A DNA stretch of 11,349 nucleotides, taken from the NCBI GenBank assembly GCA_947565475.1, contig CANOGI010000051.1, forward strand, positions 1 to 11,349, read 5' to 3'. The notes under the pieces were generated by a model that was not told where the DNA came from, did not search any database, and worked only from the letters and a program-made list of their open reading frames with translations. Numbering within the stretch: the first letter of the stretch is position 1; the number at the start of each line of letters is the position of its first letter. The stretch is from an uncultured Eubacteriaceae bacterium (lineage in GTDB: Bacteria; Bacillota; Clostridia; Lachnospirales; CAG-274). This document shows positions 1 through 6,919 of this stretch, piece after piece. The position numbers and the translations under genes were made by a program.

Positions 1-883
1 TTATCATATTTTTTTCGTAACTTATCCCCATATTAGCGGCCTGCAAAAGTCTTACAAGAGCGATTTTTTTCTGTCTCTTTGATACTCCGTCGTCAGCGTC
101 ATTATCAAAAAGGTCTATTTCATTATTTGTAAGTTTTTTAAATTCCTCATAAATCATGTCGACAATAATTTTATCAATATCGTTTCCCCCAAGATTATTA
201 TCACCATAAGTACTTAAAATTGATATAACAGGCTCATCACTATCATTAATTTTAATTTCAAGTATACATGCGTCAAAAGTACCTCCCCCAAAATCGTAAA
301 CAAGAACTTTTTTATTTTTTCTCTCATTTACAGCATAACTTATAGCGGCAGCGGCTGGCTCTAATCTTAAATAAACGCTATCCTCATCAAATCCGGCGAG
401 AACGGCCGCTTCTTTTGTCATTTTTTTCTGTTTATACGTCGAGTTTGCGGGTACTGTAATTACACAACCTGAAAATTCCCCCGCGATATTTAACTCCTCT
501 TGAACATACTCATCGGCCCGTTGTTTCAAATATCCAAGAATCTCTCCCGCTATTTGAGTTGGTTTAAAATTATATTCATTTTCATCCACATTTATTTTTA
601 TCTCGTCGTCAAGGCCTAAAAATCTCTTAATTGATAAAACCGTGCTTTGAGGGTAAATAACAGCCGCCTCTTTTGCCTGAAATCCAAAAATCTTCAAAAG
701 TTTTCTCTCATCATCAGGGTCCGCCTCAAACTGAATAGCGGTAGGAAAAATATTACTGCCCTCAATAGGTATCGCCTGAGCCTCACCGTCTTTAAAATTA
801 TAAATACTAACAACAGAATTGGTCGTACCAAAATCAATTCCCAAAAATAGACCTCTTTCAAGATCAAGACCTAACGTTCCCAT
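1..883 (-). CDS. Hsp70/DnaK-family chaperone ATPase domain, 3' end cut by window edge
   Basis: The reading frame runs leftwards from ATG at 883-881 and is open for 294 codons to the window edge, so about half of a typical Hsp70 is present. The nucleotide-binding domain is clear: phosphate-1 loop GIDFGTTNS at residues 15-23, SIKRFLG at 84-90 holding the conserved Lys, VITVPA at 141-146, LEPAAAA at 174-180, phosphate-2 loop DFGGGTFD at 197-204 and GDNNLGG at 227-233. Known members bind and hydrolyse ATP to drive cycles of client binding in the cytoplasm. The N-terminus is about ten residues longer than in housekeeping DnaK. No grpE or dnaJ is beside it; it is the third gene of an operon with DUF5717-like proteins, so I infer a specialised Hsp70 rather than dnaK itself. 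The start is fixed by AAAGGAGG just upstream, which overlaps the previous stop codon. The substrate-binding domain lies outside the window. Confidence 0.95.
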   Translation of the reverse strand, partial: MGTLGLDLERGLFLGIDFGTTNSVVSIYNFKDGEAQAIPIEGSNIFPTAIQFEADPDDERKLLKIFGFQAKEAAVIYPQSTVLSIKRFLGLDDEIKINVDENEYNFKPTQIAGEILGYLKQRADEYVQEELNIAGEFSGCVITVPANSTYKQKKMTKEAAVLAGFDEDSVYLRLEPAAAAISYAVNERKNKKVLVYDFGGGTFDACILEIKINDSDEPVISILSTYGDNNLGGNDIDKIIVDMIYEEFKKLTNNEIDLFDNDADDGVSKRQKKIALVRLLQAANMGISYEKNMI

Positions 884-890
884 AAACAAT

Positions 891-900
891 TTCCTCCTTT
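891..900 (-). promoter_or_regulatory. Hsp70 ribosome binding site overlapping upstream stop codon
   Basis: On the minus strand the sequence AAAGGAGGAA lies 7 bases before the Hsp70 ATG and shares bases with the TAA stop (899-901) of the 905-residue gene. The intergenic gap is only 15 bases. This layout suggests translational coupling, so that Hsp70 is made in step with its partner. Confidence 0.85.
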
Positions 901-3616
901 AAAGTAAATTACATCTTAATTTCTTGTTTTTTCTTATCTTTTTATTTATAATAGCCTCAGCGTCCTCATATCTTTCCATATTTTCACACATAATAGAATT
1001 ATTTATCTCAAAAAACAGGTCTTCCTCAGTATTTGAGTGAAAACTCAAACTTTTATTTGAAACTATTTGTTTTTGAGTTTCAACACTACCTTTTTCCTTA
1101 TTCTCACATATATAATACTCAATTTCCTCTCCAAAAAAAATAGGAATATTTATATAATAAATTCCAAAATCCAAATATTTCATCGATTTTGAATAAAAAT
1201 CAAATTCTCCTTTTTCTCTAAAATAAAACAATATACTTTTATCCGAGGGAGCATAATAAATAAACGGATAATTTTTTTCTATATATGAATTATTTTCAAA
1301 ATCATACTCTGAATTTTTAAAAATAGGAAACATAAGATTCCTTTTTTTCATAAATTCTAACGCCGCGTTAATAATAACCCTTATATTTTTAGTTTTTACA
1401 TTATGAATAAGATAAGTATGGCTTAATGCGTATGAAATCATCTCATCATTATTCAAAAAAAATAAATCCTCTAAAACATTAATAGTATTCAAATCAGGTT
1501 TTACGGAATTAACAATCATCTCATAACAACAATACTCCGCAAACTCAAAAACAAGTTCATTATTCCTGTCATTTTCATACATAAAAACGAAAACAGTTTG
1601 AACCTCTGAATCAAAATTTCTAATCCTCATACTCATTCGCATAAACTTCTCATCAACACTTCTGTTCGGAGTTCCCATTTTATAAAGCGTATCACACATA
1701 ATAAGCCAATCTCGTCTGCTTCCTTTATATTGTTCCGTTAAAAGTTTTATTGTATTTCTATCATATCTTGATTTAAGTAAAAGCTCGTAAGAGCATTTAA
1801 CAAGCATAGGACGCAAATAGTCAATTTTAACAAGCTTCCTTACTATATTAAAAAGAACACCGTCAGAAATACAATACGCTTTCTCATTGATTATTTTTAC
1901 GGCCATATCAAACTCATTATATTTAATAAACACCTCAAACATATTTTGAATATATCTGTCTTTAACGTATTTTAACTCAACATCTCTAAAACACATCAAA
2001 GCTTTTTCAAAATCTTCATTGTAATAATAAAGACTACCCGCAGCGGCTAAAATCCTCATACGAAAATCTCTGGAAATGTCAAGTTTTAAAACCCTATCAA
2101 AAATCTCAATACATATATCCTCGGGATACTCAACACTCAAATAATAATTAGCGAGCGTCATATCAAGCTCATCAGAAATATAGCCCTCCGCGTAAAACAA
2201 TTTATATAGAGAAAATTTCACATTCTCTATATACCTGTTTAAAAATATATCGCTTTCAATAAACCGTTTTTGGGCATCAGCTATAAAAAACTCTGGTTGC
2301 TCTGATATAATTTTTATTTCACATATACCATTCTCAATAGAATAAATACCCGCTTTTCCCCTATTTTTCTCAAAAACAAAACAATATTTAGCATCCGAAT
2401 TTTCCGTTTTTATCTCACATAAAAATAATCTCGGAAACAAAATATTTTTCATTTCTTTTATATATTCCTCTTTAACATCAAATCCGCTTTTATTCTCAAT
2501 AATAAATTTATATATATTGTCATAATACTTTCCGCTCAACTTTTTTCTCACTGATATTATTCCAAATTTAACAATATCATAAAAATTTTCTCTCAAAACC
2601 TCATAAAATTTTTTATTACTTAAAATAAGGTAATAAATATATGGCCTTATATCGTCTTTCATATCTCCAAAACGTAAAAAAGTTTTTATGGGATAAATTC
2701 CGAAATCAGTTTTGTTATTATAAAAAGAACTTACTATAAAAAAATTATTAATTCCCGGAATAAAAATCTGCTTATTCACCGCGAGACTGTAATACTTAAA
2801 AGCCTCTCTTGAAAAATCATTTTTTTCTATATAATCCATACAAATTTGTCTCAAAAGTTCCTCATTCTCATAAAGTGAATAAAGTTTAATACAAAGAGCC
2901 TTGTCTCTCAAAAAGATATCATATAATTTATTTGAATGTAAATTTATAATATTCTGAAGATTTACTCCGTGAGCCACACCCCATTTCAAAAATGGATATA
3001 GCAATTTAGGAGTACAATAAATACTTTTATTTTTACTGCTGAGATATTTAAAAAGACATATATAGAACAAATAATTTCCTTTGTTATTGTCAATATAGTA
3101 TTCAAGATTTTTTTTCGCGCTTCCAAAATTATCATATTCTATATTGAGAAAAGAGGCCAAAATGATTATTGAGTTTAAATTTTTATTCTGCTCCCAAAGA
3201 TTAATAATTTCTCTGTAAATTTTAATACTGCTCCTCGTTTCCTTTTGTTTAAACATAATCGACGCTTTAATGTAAAGATAAAAAGCGTAAATTTCAGGCT
3301 GATTATTTTTTAAATAACCCTTATAATTCTCACACGTTGAAATTCGTTTATACGCCGCCCCATTTCGTCCTGTTTCCATTTCAAAAAAAGCCGCCGCCAA
3401 AACGTATATAACATTTTGAGTACTATTTTTTAAGCTTTTGACAGAAATAAAAAAGGCGTTATCCGCATAACCAAAAACTCCCGTCTCAAGAAACCTAACA
3501 TAAAGTCTTGAAAGCAAAGCTATTACTGAAAAATAATCATTTCTTTTTTTATGTACTTTTTCACATTTTTTTATTATATCATTCAGCACTTTCATATAAA
3601 TTTGCTCCAAATCCAT
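899..3616 (-). CDS. DUF5717-like protein, central repeats and C-terminal domain (second half of a split gene)
   Basis: This 905-residue protein has no signal peptide and no membrane span, so it is probably cytoplasmic. Most of it looks like irregular helical repeats of TPR type, for example around residues 85-140, 520-590 and 600-660. The last 160 residues (about 745-905) resemble the conserved C-terminal domain of the DUF5717 family as I remember it: a beta-rich part with FIYYAPSDKSILFYF, then IPIFFGEEIEYYI, then an acidic helical tail. The assignment rests on pattern memory, not a search. It follows the DUF5717_N-like gene by 43 bases and precedes Hsp70 by 15, so the three are probably one transcript. 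The first ATG (3616) has only a weak GAAGCGGA upstream. A second in-frame ATG at 3595 is preceded by GGAG at a 9-base gap and may be the real start. Function is unknown; a scaffold or co-chaperone role for the Hsp70 is an inference. Confidence 0.8.
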   Translation of the reverse strand: MDLEQIYMKVLNDIIKKCEKVHKKRNDYFSVIALLSRLYVRFLETGVFGYADNAFFISVKSLKNSTQNVIYVLAAAFFEMETGRNGAAYKRISTCENYKGYLKNNQPEIYAFYLYIKASIMFKQKETRSSIKIYREIINLWEQNKNLNSIIILASFLNIEYDNFGSAKKNLEYYIDNNKGNYLFYICLFKYLSSKNKSIYCTPKLLYPFLKWGVAHGVNLQNIINLHSNKLYDIFLRDKALCIKLYSLYENEELLRQICMDYIEKNDFSREAFKYYSLAVNKQIFIPGINNFFIVSSFYNNKTDFGIYPIKTFLRFGDMKDDIRPYIYYLILSNKKFYEVLRENFYDIVKFGIISVRKKLSGKYYDNIYKFIIENKSGFDVKEEYIKEMKNILFPRLFLCEIKTENSDAKYCFVFEKNRGKAGIYSIENGICEIKIISEQPEFFIADAQKRFIESDIFLNRYIENVKFSLYKLFYAEGYISDELDMTLANYYLSVEYPEDICIEIFDRVLKLDISRDFRMRILAAAGSLYYYNEDFEKALMCFRDVELKYVKDRYIQNMFEVFIKYNEFDMAVKIINEKAYCISDGVLFNIVRKLVKIDYLRPMLVKCSYELLLKSRYDRNTIKLLTEQYKGSRRDWLIMCDTLYKMGTPNRSVDEKFMRMSMRIRNFDSEVQTVFVFMYENDRNNELVFEFAEYCCYEMIVNSVKPDLNTINVLEDLFFLNNDEMISYALSHTYLIHNVKTKNIRVIINAALEFMKKRNLMFPIFKNSEYDFENNSYIEKNYPFIYYAPSDKSILFYFREKGEFDFYSKSMKYLDFGIYYINIPIFFGEEIEYYICENKEKGSVETQKQIVSNKSLSFHSNTEEDLFFEINNSIMCENMERYEDAEAIINKKIRKNKKLRCNLL

Positions 3617-3659
3617 AAAACTATCCGCTTCAAAGTTAATATTTACAATATGTTAAACT

Positions 3660-4835
3660 TTAAAAAAAAGAATTTCCCAAAATAATTTTCCTCGTTTTCT
3701 TTATAATTTGATTATTAAAAACAGTTTTTATATAAATTTCGCTTTCCGTATATAATTTCTTATTAAAAGTCATTTTATCAATAAACGATTTCATTTTGGA
3801 ACGCTTTATTCTAAAATTAACCTTATCTTTATCCGATACAATATAATGCCTCGACTCAAATTCTATAAAATTATCTTTCGCGCTTATTTCAAAAACCAAA
3901 TCCTTATCGCAGTTATTTTCAATAATAATACTTCCAAAATCCTCATATTCATAAATTTCTCGTGATAAATTAACAACAATTTTAGGAAGTACAGAAATAT
4001 TAATTTTAATAAATGTATTCTCGTCAATAGCCACATATTCTCTTAAAAAACTACCGCTTATAAAACGTGGGTCTATCTCATAATTGATATAGCACCTGTT
4101 TTCTATATCAAAGTCTTTTGACGTTATTTCGTTTTTTTCAAATTTCATACAAGCATTGTTATATTTAAAATCAATTTTTTTATGTATATACCCATATCCC
4201 TTTTTCAAAAGAGCAACACTTCCGAATATTTTTTCTTTTTGAAAAGGTTTAACAAATATATTAATATTTTTCTCAATAGCCTCAACATAAGATTTCTTTT
4301 TGAGTTTACAAAACAAGAAAAAATTATCAATAGCTCTTTCTTTGTCTTCATCATTTAAAAATAATTTAAACATATCAATCTGTTGAAAATTAATTTCTAA
4401 AAGCCATTCAAAAAATTCTTTTGAATAAAAAATATCAATAGCGTTTAAAGGTTTCTTTTTAAAATAAGAGAAAAAAGATTTTATATCTGTAATTTTATAG
4501 CCATCATAAGTATAAAAAACATTTTTAAGTACTTTTATAAAAACAGGTATTATAATCTCTCCGCCGTTTGAGACAATATAAACATTAAATTTTAAAAGTT
4601 TATCAGGCTCACACTCTCTCACGTCAATACTATATCTTAATTCATATTCATTTCCCTCAAAATCCGTTTCCTCAAAAGAGATAACATCATTATCCGTTAT
4701 AATTGTTCCCGTAAGAAGGCCGCCTCCGACATTTTTGACAAAAAAACTCCCACTATAAAAATCAGAAACTTCCTCAGCAATTTTCGCAATTTCCGAAACA
4801 ATTTTCGTTATGGGATATTCATATTTACTTTTAAT
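3660..4835 (-). CDS. DUF5717 N-terminal-like protein, probable ATT start
   Basis: From ATT at 4835-4833 this gives 391 residues. Residues 1-100 form a beta-sandwich-like module (YSGSFFVKNVGGGLLTGTII, then KFNVYIVSNGGEIIIPVF) resembling the N-terminal domain of DUF5717 proteins. A helical stretch follows at about 115-205 (FFEWLLEINFQQ, AIDNFFLFCKLKKKSYVEAIEK), and the rest is again beta-rich (about 210-391). There is no ATG, GTG, TTG or CTG in frame between the upstream stop (4869-4871) and the GTG at 4622-4620, yet about 70 well-formed codons precede that GTG and include the family-like core. GGGAGGTG ends 7 bases before the ATT, an almost ideal ribosome binding site. A GTG start would remove half of the first domain. 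No transmembrane segment is seen. It is the first gene of the operon, followed after 43 bases by the DUF5717 C-terminal half. Molecular function is unknown. Confidence 0.75.
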   Translation of the reverse strand: MKSKYEYPITKIVSEIAKIAEEVSDFYSGSFFVKNVGGGLLTGTIITDNDVISFEETDFEGNEYELRYSIDVRECEPDKLLKFNVYIVSNGGEIIIPVFIKVLKNVFYTYDGYKITDIKSFFSYFKKKPLNAIDIFYSKEFFEWLLEINFQQIDMFKLFLNDEDKERAIDNFFLFCKLKKKSYVEAIEKNINIFVKPFQKEKIFGSVALLKKGYGYIHKKIDFKYNNACMKFEKNEITSKDFDIENRCYINYEIDPRFISGSFLREYVAIDENTFIKINISVLPKIVVNLSREIYEYEDFGSIIIENNCDKDLVFEISAKDNFIEFESRHYIVSDKDKVNFRIKRSKMKSFIDKMTFNKKLYTESEIYIKTVFNNQIIKKTRKIILGNSFF

Positions 4836-4850
4836 ACGAACACACCTCCC
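4836..4850 (-). promoter_or_regulatory. Ribosome binding site that decides an ATT start
   Basis: The minus-strand sequence GGGAGGTG (4850-4843) matches the anti-Shine-Dalgarno end of 16S rRNA, and ATT follows after 7 bases. Other possible starts here fail: the GTG and ATG just downstream in another frame give a peptide of at most 11 codons ending at TAA. Confidence 0.65.
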
Positions 4851-4914
4851 GCGAATTATATAATACCATTAACTTATATTTTAGAGTTAATCAAAGACGC
4901 AATATACTAAAATA

Positions 4915-4943
4915 ATTATAACACAACAAATAATATTTTCCAA
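4915..4943 (-). promoter_or_regulatory. Sigma-A promoter of the DUF5717-Hsp70 operon
   Basis: Minus-strand TTGGAA (4943-4938), a 17-base spacer and TATAAT (4920-4915). Transcription would begin near 4908 and leave a leader of about 70 bases before the ATT start. Confidence 0.7.
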
Positions 4944-4998
4944 CAAAAATAATTAAATACGCTAAAATAAATATTACAAAAATATTAGAAATATAATT

Positions 4999-5027
4999 TT
5001 AACTTTTTTTCTGTAAAGTTATATGAT
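4999..5027 (+). promoter_or_regulatory. Sigma-A promoter of the secreted stalk-type gene
   Basis: TTAACT (4999-5004), a 17-base spacer and TATGAT (5022-5027). Transcription would begin near 5034, giving an unusually long untranslated leader of about 200 bases. It diverges from the operon promoter on the other strand; the two -35 boxes are about 55 bases apart. Confidence 0.55.
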
Positions 5028-5033
5028 AAAATT

Positions 5034-5220
5034 CTATATGTAAACAAAAGACACCCCGATTAAAAAACAACCGATTGAGTAACATTTCTCAATTTATAAC
5101 ATTCTTTTGTGTCCCTTTCGGAGTTTTAATTTTTAACGAAGGAAACACTGATTTAATTGTGAGAAAAATAATTTTCTTTTTTAAATCAATCAGTATTTCC
5201 ATAAATTATTAAAAACATTA
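5034..5220 (+). promoter_or_regulatory. Structured 5' leader, candidate cis-regulatory RNA
   Basis: Several pairings are possible. ACAAAAGA (5044-5051) pairs with TCTTTTGT (5103-5110) around an inner hairpin ATTGAG/CTCAAT (5074-5079 with 5088-5093). A competing pairing GACAC/GTGTC (5050-5054 with 5109-5113) shares bases with the first. A 13-bp stem with one mismatch follows: 5141-5153 with 5188-5200, enclosing AGAAAA/TTTTCT. It ends 20 bases before AGGAGG. I do not recognise a known riboswitch class. Confidence 0.4.
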
Positions 5221-5232
5221 GGAGGAAAAAAA

Positions 5233-6135
5233 ATGAAAAAAAACATATTAAAATTTATATCAGCGGCAATAATTATCACATCCGTGGCGCAAGCTTCTGT
5301 GGCGTTTGCTGAATATAACCCTGATAAAGAAATCAATGTAAATGAACAATCCACAAAATCCGTTGATGTTAAAAATTCTATAATAATAGACAATAAAATT
5401 ATAGAAAATGCTGAAATAATCATCTCATCTGAAGATAACATTACTTTATTCCCTGTAAGAAAAGTTTTTGAGGAAATGGGATATACCATCGAATGGAACA
5501 ATGATACAAAAAGTGTGGCTATAGTCAATCTTCCTCATTATATAACATTTACAATAGGTATAGACGGGTATACTTTCGCTAAAACCGCGCCTCTTAAATT
5601 AAATAAAGCTCCTGAATTGATAGACGGAACCACTTACGCGCCAATAACTCTTTTATCTGAAATTATTGGTATGGATGTTTCCGTTGATGAAAATAACAAT
5701 TTAATAATAAACACAGAAGCTTTATCTGAAGTTGAACCATCAACCGAAAGCGAGACTTTATCTGAGAATGAATTCTCAACTGAAAGTGAGTCTTCAACTG
5801 AAAATGAATCTTTTGCTGAAGATGAGTCTTCTGCAGATGGTGAAAATTCTGGCGATGAAACTTCCAACGAAGAAACTTCCGCTGAAGAGAATATTCTTGA
5901 AGCGAATGCGAAAGTTGTCTCTGTAAATGATAATGAAATTCTTATAAATGATGTTGAAAAAGGAGAAATATCTTTAGTAAAAAATGATGATACAGAAATA
6001 ATGTTTGATGATGGAACTCAAGCGAGTTTATCCGATATAGAAAAAAACTCAAATTTATTTGTTCAGTACGGAGAAGAAATGACTCTAAGTATTCCACCAA
6101 TAAATAATCCTGAGAAAATAGTGATTTTCAAATAA
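5233..6135 (+). CDS. Secreted copper-amine-oxidase-N-like (stalk-type) protein
   Basis: The 300-residue product starts with a signal peptide: MKKN, a hydrophobic core at about 5-20, and likely cleavage after AFA at residue 26. Residues about 49-160 match the copper amine oxidase N-terminal-like domain (PF07833 type), seen in ITLFPVRKVFEEMGYTIEW and DGTTYAPITLLSEIIGMDV. In Clostridia this is a non-catalytic surface module. Residues 163-220 are an acidic Ser/Glu/Thr linker of degenerate ESxSTENE-like repeats. Residues 221-300 form a small beta domain ending in the VQYGEEMTLSIPP motif that I recall from other proteins of this kind. There is no LPXTG, SLH or C-terminal membrane anchor, so it is secreted or held non-covalently. 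AGGAGG at 5220-5225 sits 7 bases before the ATG, and tandem TAA stops end the gene. It is monocistronic, and its ligand is unknown. Confidence 0.85.
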   Translation: MKKNILKFISAAIIITSVAQASVAFAEYNPDKEINVNEQSTKSVDVKNSIIIDNKIIENAEIIISSEDNITLFPVRKVFEEMGYTIEWNNDTKSVAIVNLPHYITFTIGIDGYTFAKTAPLKLNKAPELIDGTTYAPITLLSEIIGMDVSVDENNNLIINTEALSEVEPSTESETLSENEFSTESESSTENESFAEDESSADGENSGDETSNEETSAEENILEANAKVVSVNDNEILINDVEKGEISLVKNDDTEIMFDDGTQASLSDIEKNSNLFVQYGEEMTLSIPPINNPEKIVIFK

Positions 6136-6202
6136 TAATCCTTAATCTCAAATCTATTTAAGAAAATTATAATCAAAAAATGCTGTCGCGTTAAGCCTCA
6201 AA

Positions 6203-6240
6203 AGAAAAGACTCATTCCATTAAAGGTTTGAGTCTTTTCT
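6203..6240 (+). terminator. Hairpin after the stalk-type gene, probable terminator
   Basis: A perfect 12-bp stem AGAAAAGACTCA (6203-6214) with TGAGTCTTTTCT (6229-6240) and a 14-base loop lies 68 bases past the stop. The run of T is short and interrupted, so termination may be weak. A second, overlapping stem CTGCTTT/AAAGCAG (6239-6245 with 6259-6265) could form instead. Confidence 0.55.
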
Positions 6241-6540
6241 GCTTTCATAATATAACTTAAAGCAGGTTACTTATACCATAAATATTTAGCAAATCAATTA
6301 GTTTTACCGTTAAATTTAGAATACAAACTTCCCAACGACAATCCCGTAAAGCTTTTAACTCGCTTTGTGATAAAATAGATTACCCATTCTTATATAATCA
6401 ATATATACGGCATTGGAGAAAACTCTTTTTTATAATCAAACTACTTAAAAATAAACAAAATGAGACGAATTTAAAATTATTTTTACAAGGCAGTGAAAGG
6501 AGAACATAGTTAGAAGCCTGTGCCAACTGACGCTAATACA
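6241..6540. other. Intergenic stretch with no supported gene
   Basis: No open frame with a ribosome binding site is visible. On the minus strand a 32-codon open stretch (6389-6294, containing KRVKSFTGLSLGSLYSKF) reads like protein but has no start codon and an upstream stop, so it may be a remnant; I cannot assign it. GAAAGGAG at 6494-6501 resembles a ribosome binding site but no frame follows. Confidence 0.4.
6534..6540. repeat. Left copy of 7-bp flanking direct repeat
   Basis: TAATACA directly abuts the left inverted repeat of the 210-bp element and matches 6751-6757 exactly. It is read as a target-site duplication. Confidence 0.6.
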
Positions 6541-6750
6541 ACGTGAGTTCGACAAAAATTTATAGTTAATGGAACCTCCAAAAATGCTCTTTAAGCATAA
6601 AAGCCTCGAGGCTCTGCCTCATTCGCACCAACTTAAAAAATTAAAAACCGTGGGACGCTGTCCCACATCCGGAGTGCCTTTTCAAAGGCTTGACTTAAAC
6701 TTTATAATGCAAAGCTTTCGTTTTGCTGTTATTTTTCATCGAACTCACGT
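6541..6750. mobile_element. MITE-like element, 210 bp
   Basis: The ends are perfect 12-bp inverted repeats, ACGTGAGTTCGA (6541-6552) and TCGAACTCACGT (6739-6750). The element is flanked on both sides by TAATACA (6534-6540 and 6751-6757), as expected of a target-site duplication. It encodes no plausible protein. The inside holds palindromes: GCCTCGAGGC (6603-6612), GAGGC-TCT-GCCTC (6608-6620), GTGGGAC-GCT-GTCCCAC (6650-6666), GCCTTT-TC-AAAGGC (6676-6689) and GCAAA/TTTGC (6709-6713 with 6722-6726). It is richer in G and C than its surroundings. It looks non-autonomous, and the transposase family that moves it is not known to me. Confidence 0.7.
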
Positions 6751-6757
6751 TAATACA
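6751..6757. repeat. Right copy of 7-bp flanking direct repeat
   Basis: TAATACA directly abuts the right inverted repeat and matches 6534-6540. The bases beyond differ (C on the left, T-side mismatch), so the duplication is 7 bp rather than 8. Confidence 0.6.
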
Positions 6758-6864
6758 AAAAAAAGATTTTAAGCCCCAAGCTTGTTCATTTTATATGTGG
6801 GTTCCCCCTACTCTATTTTATGCAATAAAATAATTTGTCATAGCTTTTTTATATAATTAAAAAG

Positions 6865-6919
6865 GGGCTGTACGCAAATTTATCTAAAATTCATTAATTT
6901 GCGTACAGCCCTTTTTTTT
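6865..6919 (-). terminator. Strong intrinsic terminator of the esterase gene, possibly bidirectional
   Basis: A perfect 16-bp stem GGGCTGTACGCAAATT (6865-6880) pairs with 6896-6911 around a 15-base loop. On the minus strand it begins right after the esterase stop codon and ends in a run of T; on the plus strand it is followed by eight T. It can therefore stop transcripts from both sides. Confidence 0.9.

Noticed and set aside
3655..3672. Programmed ribosomal frameshift joining the two DUF5717-like halves
   Set aside because: After the run of T, both alternative frames meet a stop before the downstream gene opens, so no single shift joins them.
5190..5528. Minus-strand open frame of 112 codons opposite the stalk-type gene
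   Set aside because: It is the antisense shadow of a gene with signal peptide and recognisable domains, and has no ribosome binding site of its own.
6294..6389. Minus-strand 32-codon stretch that reads like a protein tail
   Set aside because: There is no start codon, a stop lies directly upstream, and no family is recognisable; kept only as a possible remnant in the intergenic note.
6601..6690. Series of short palindromes considered as a CRISPR or REP array
   Set aside because: The palindromes differ from one another and there is no regular repeat-spacer pattern; they all lie inside one element with its own terminal repeats.
6569..6772. Plus-strand open frame of 67 codons
   Set aside because: It runs through the palindromes and right end of the MITE-like element, and no ribosome binding site precedes it.
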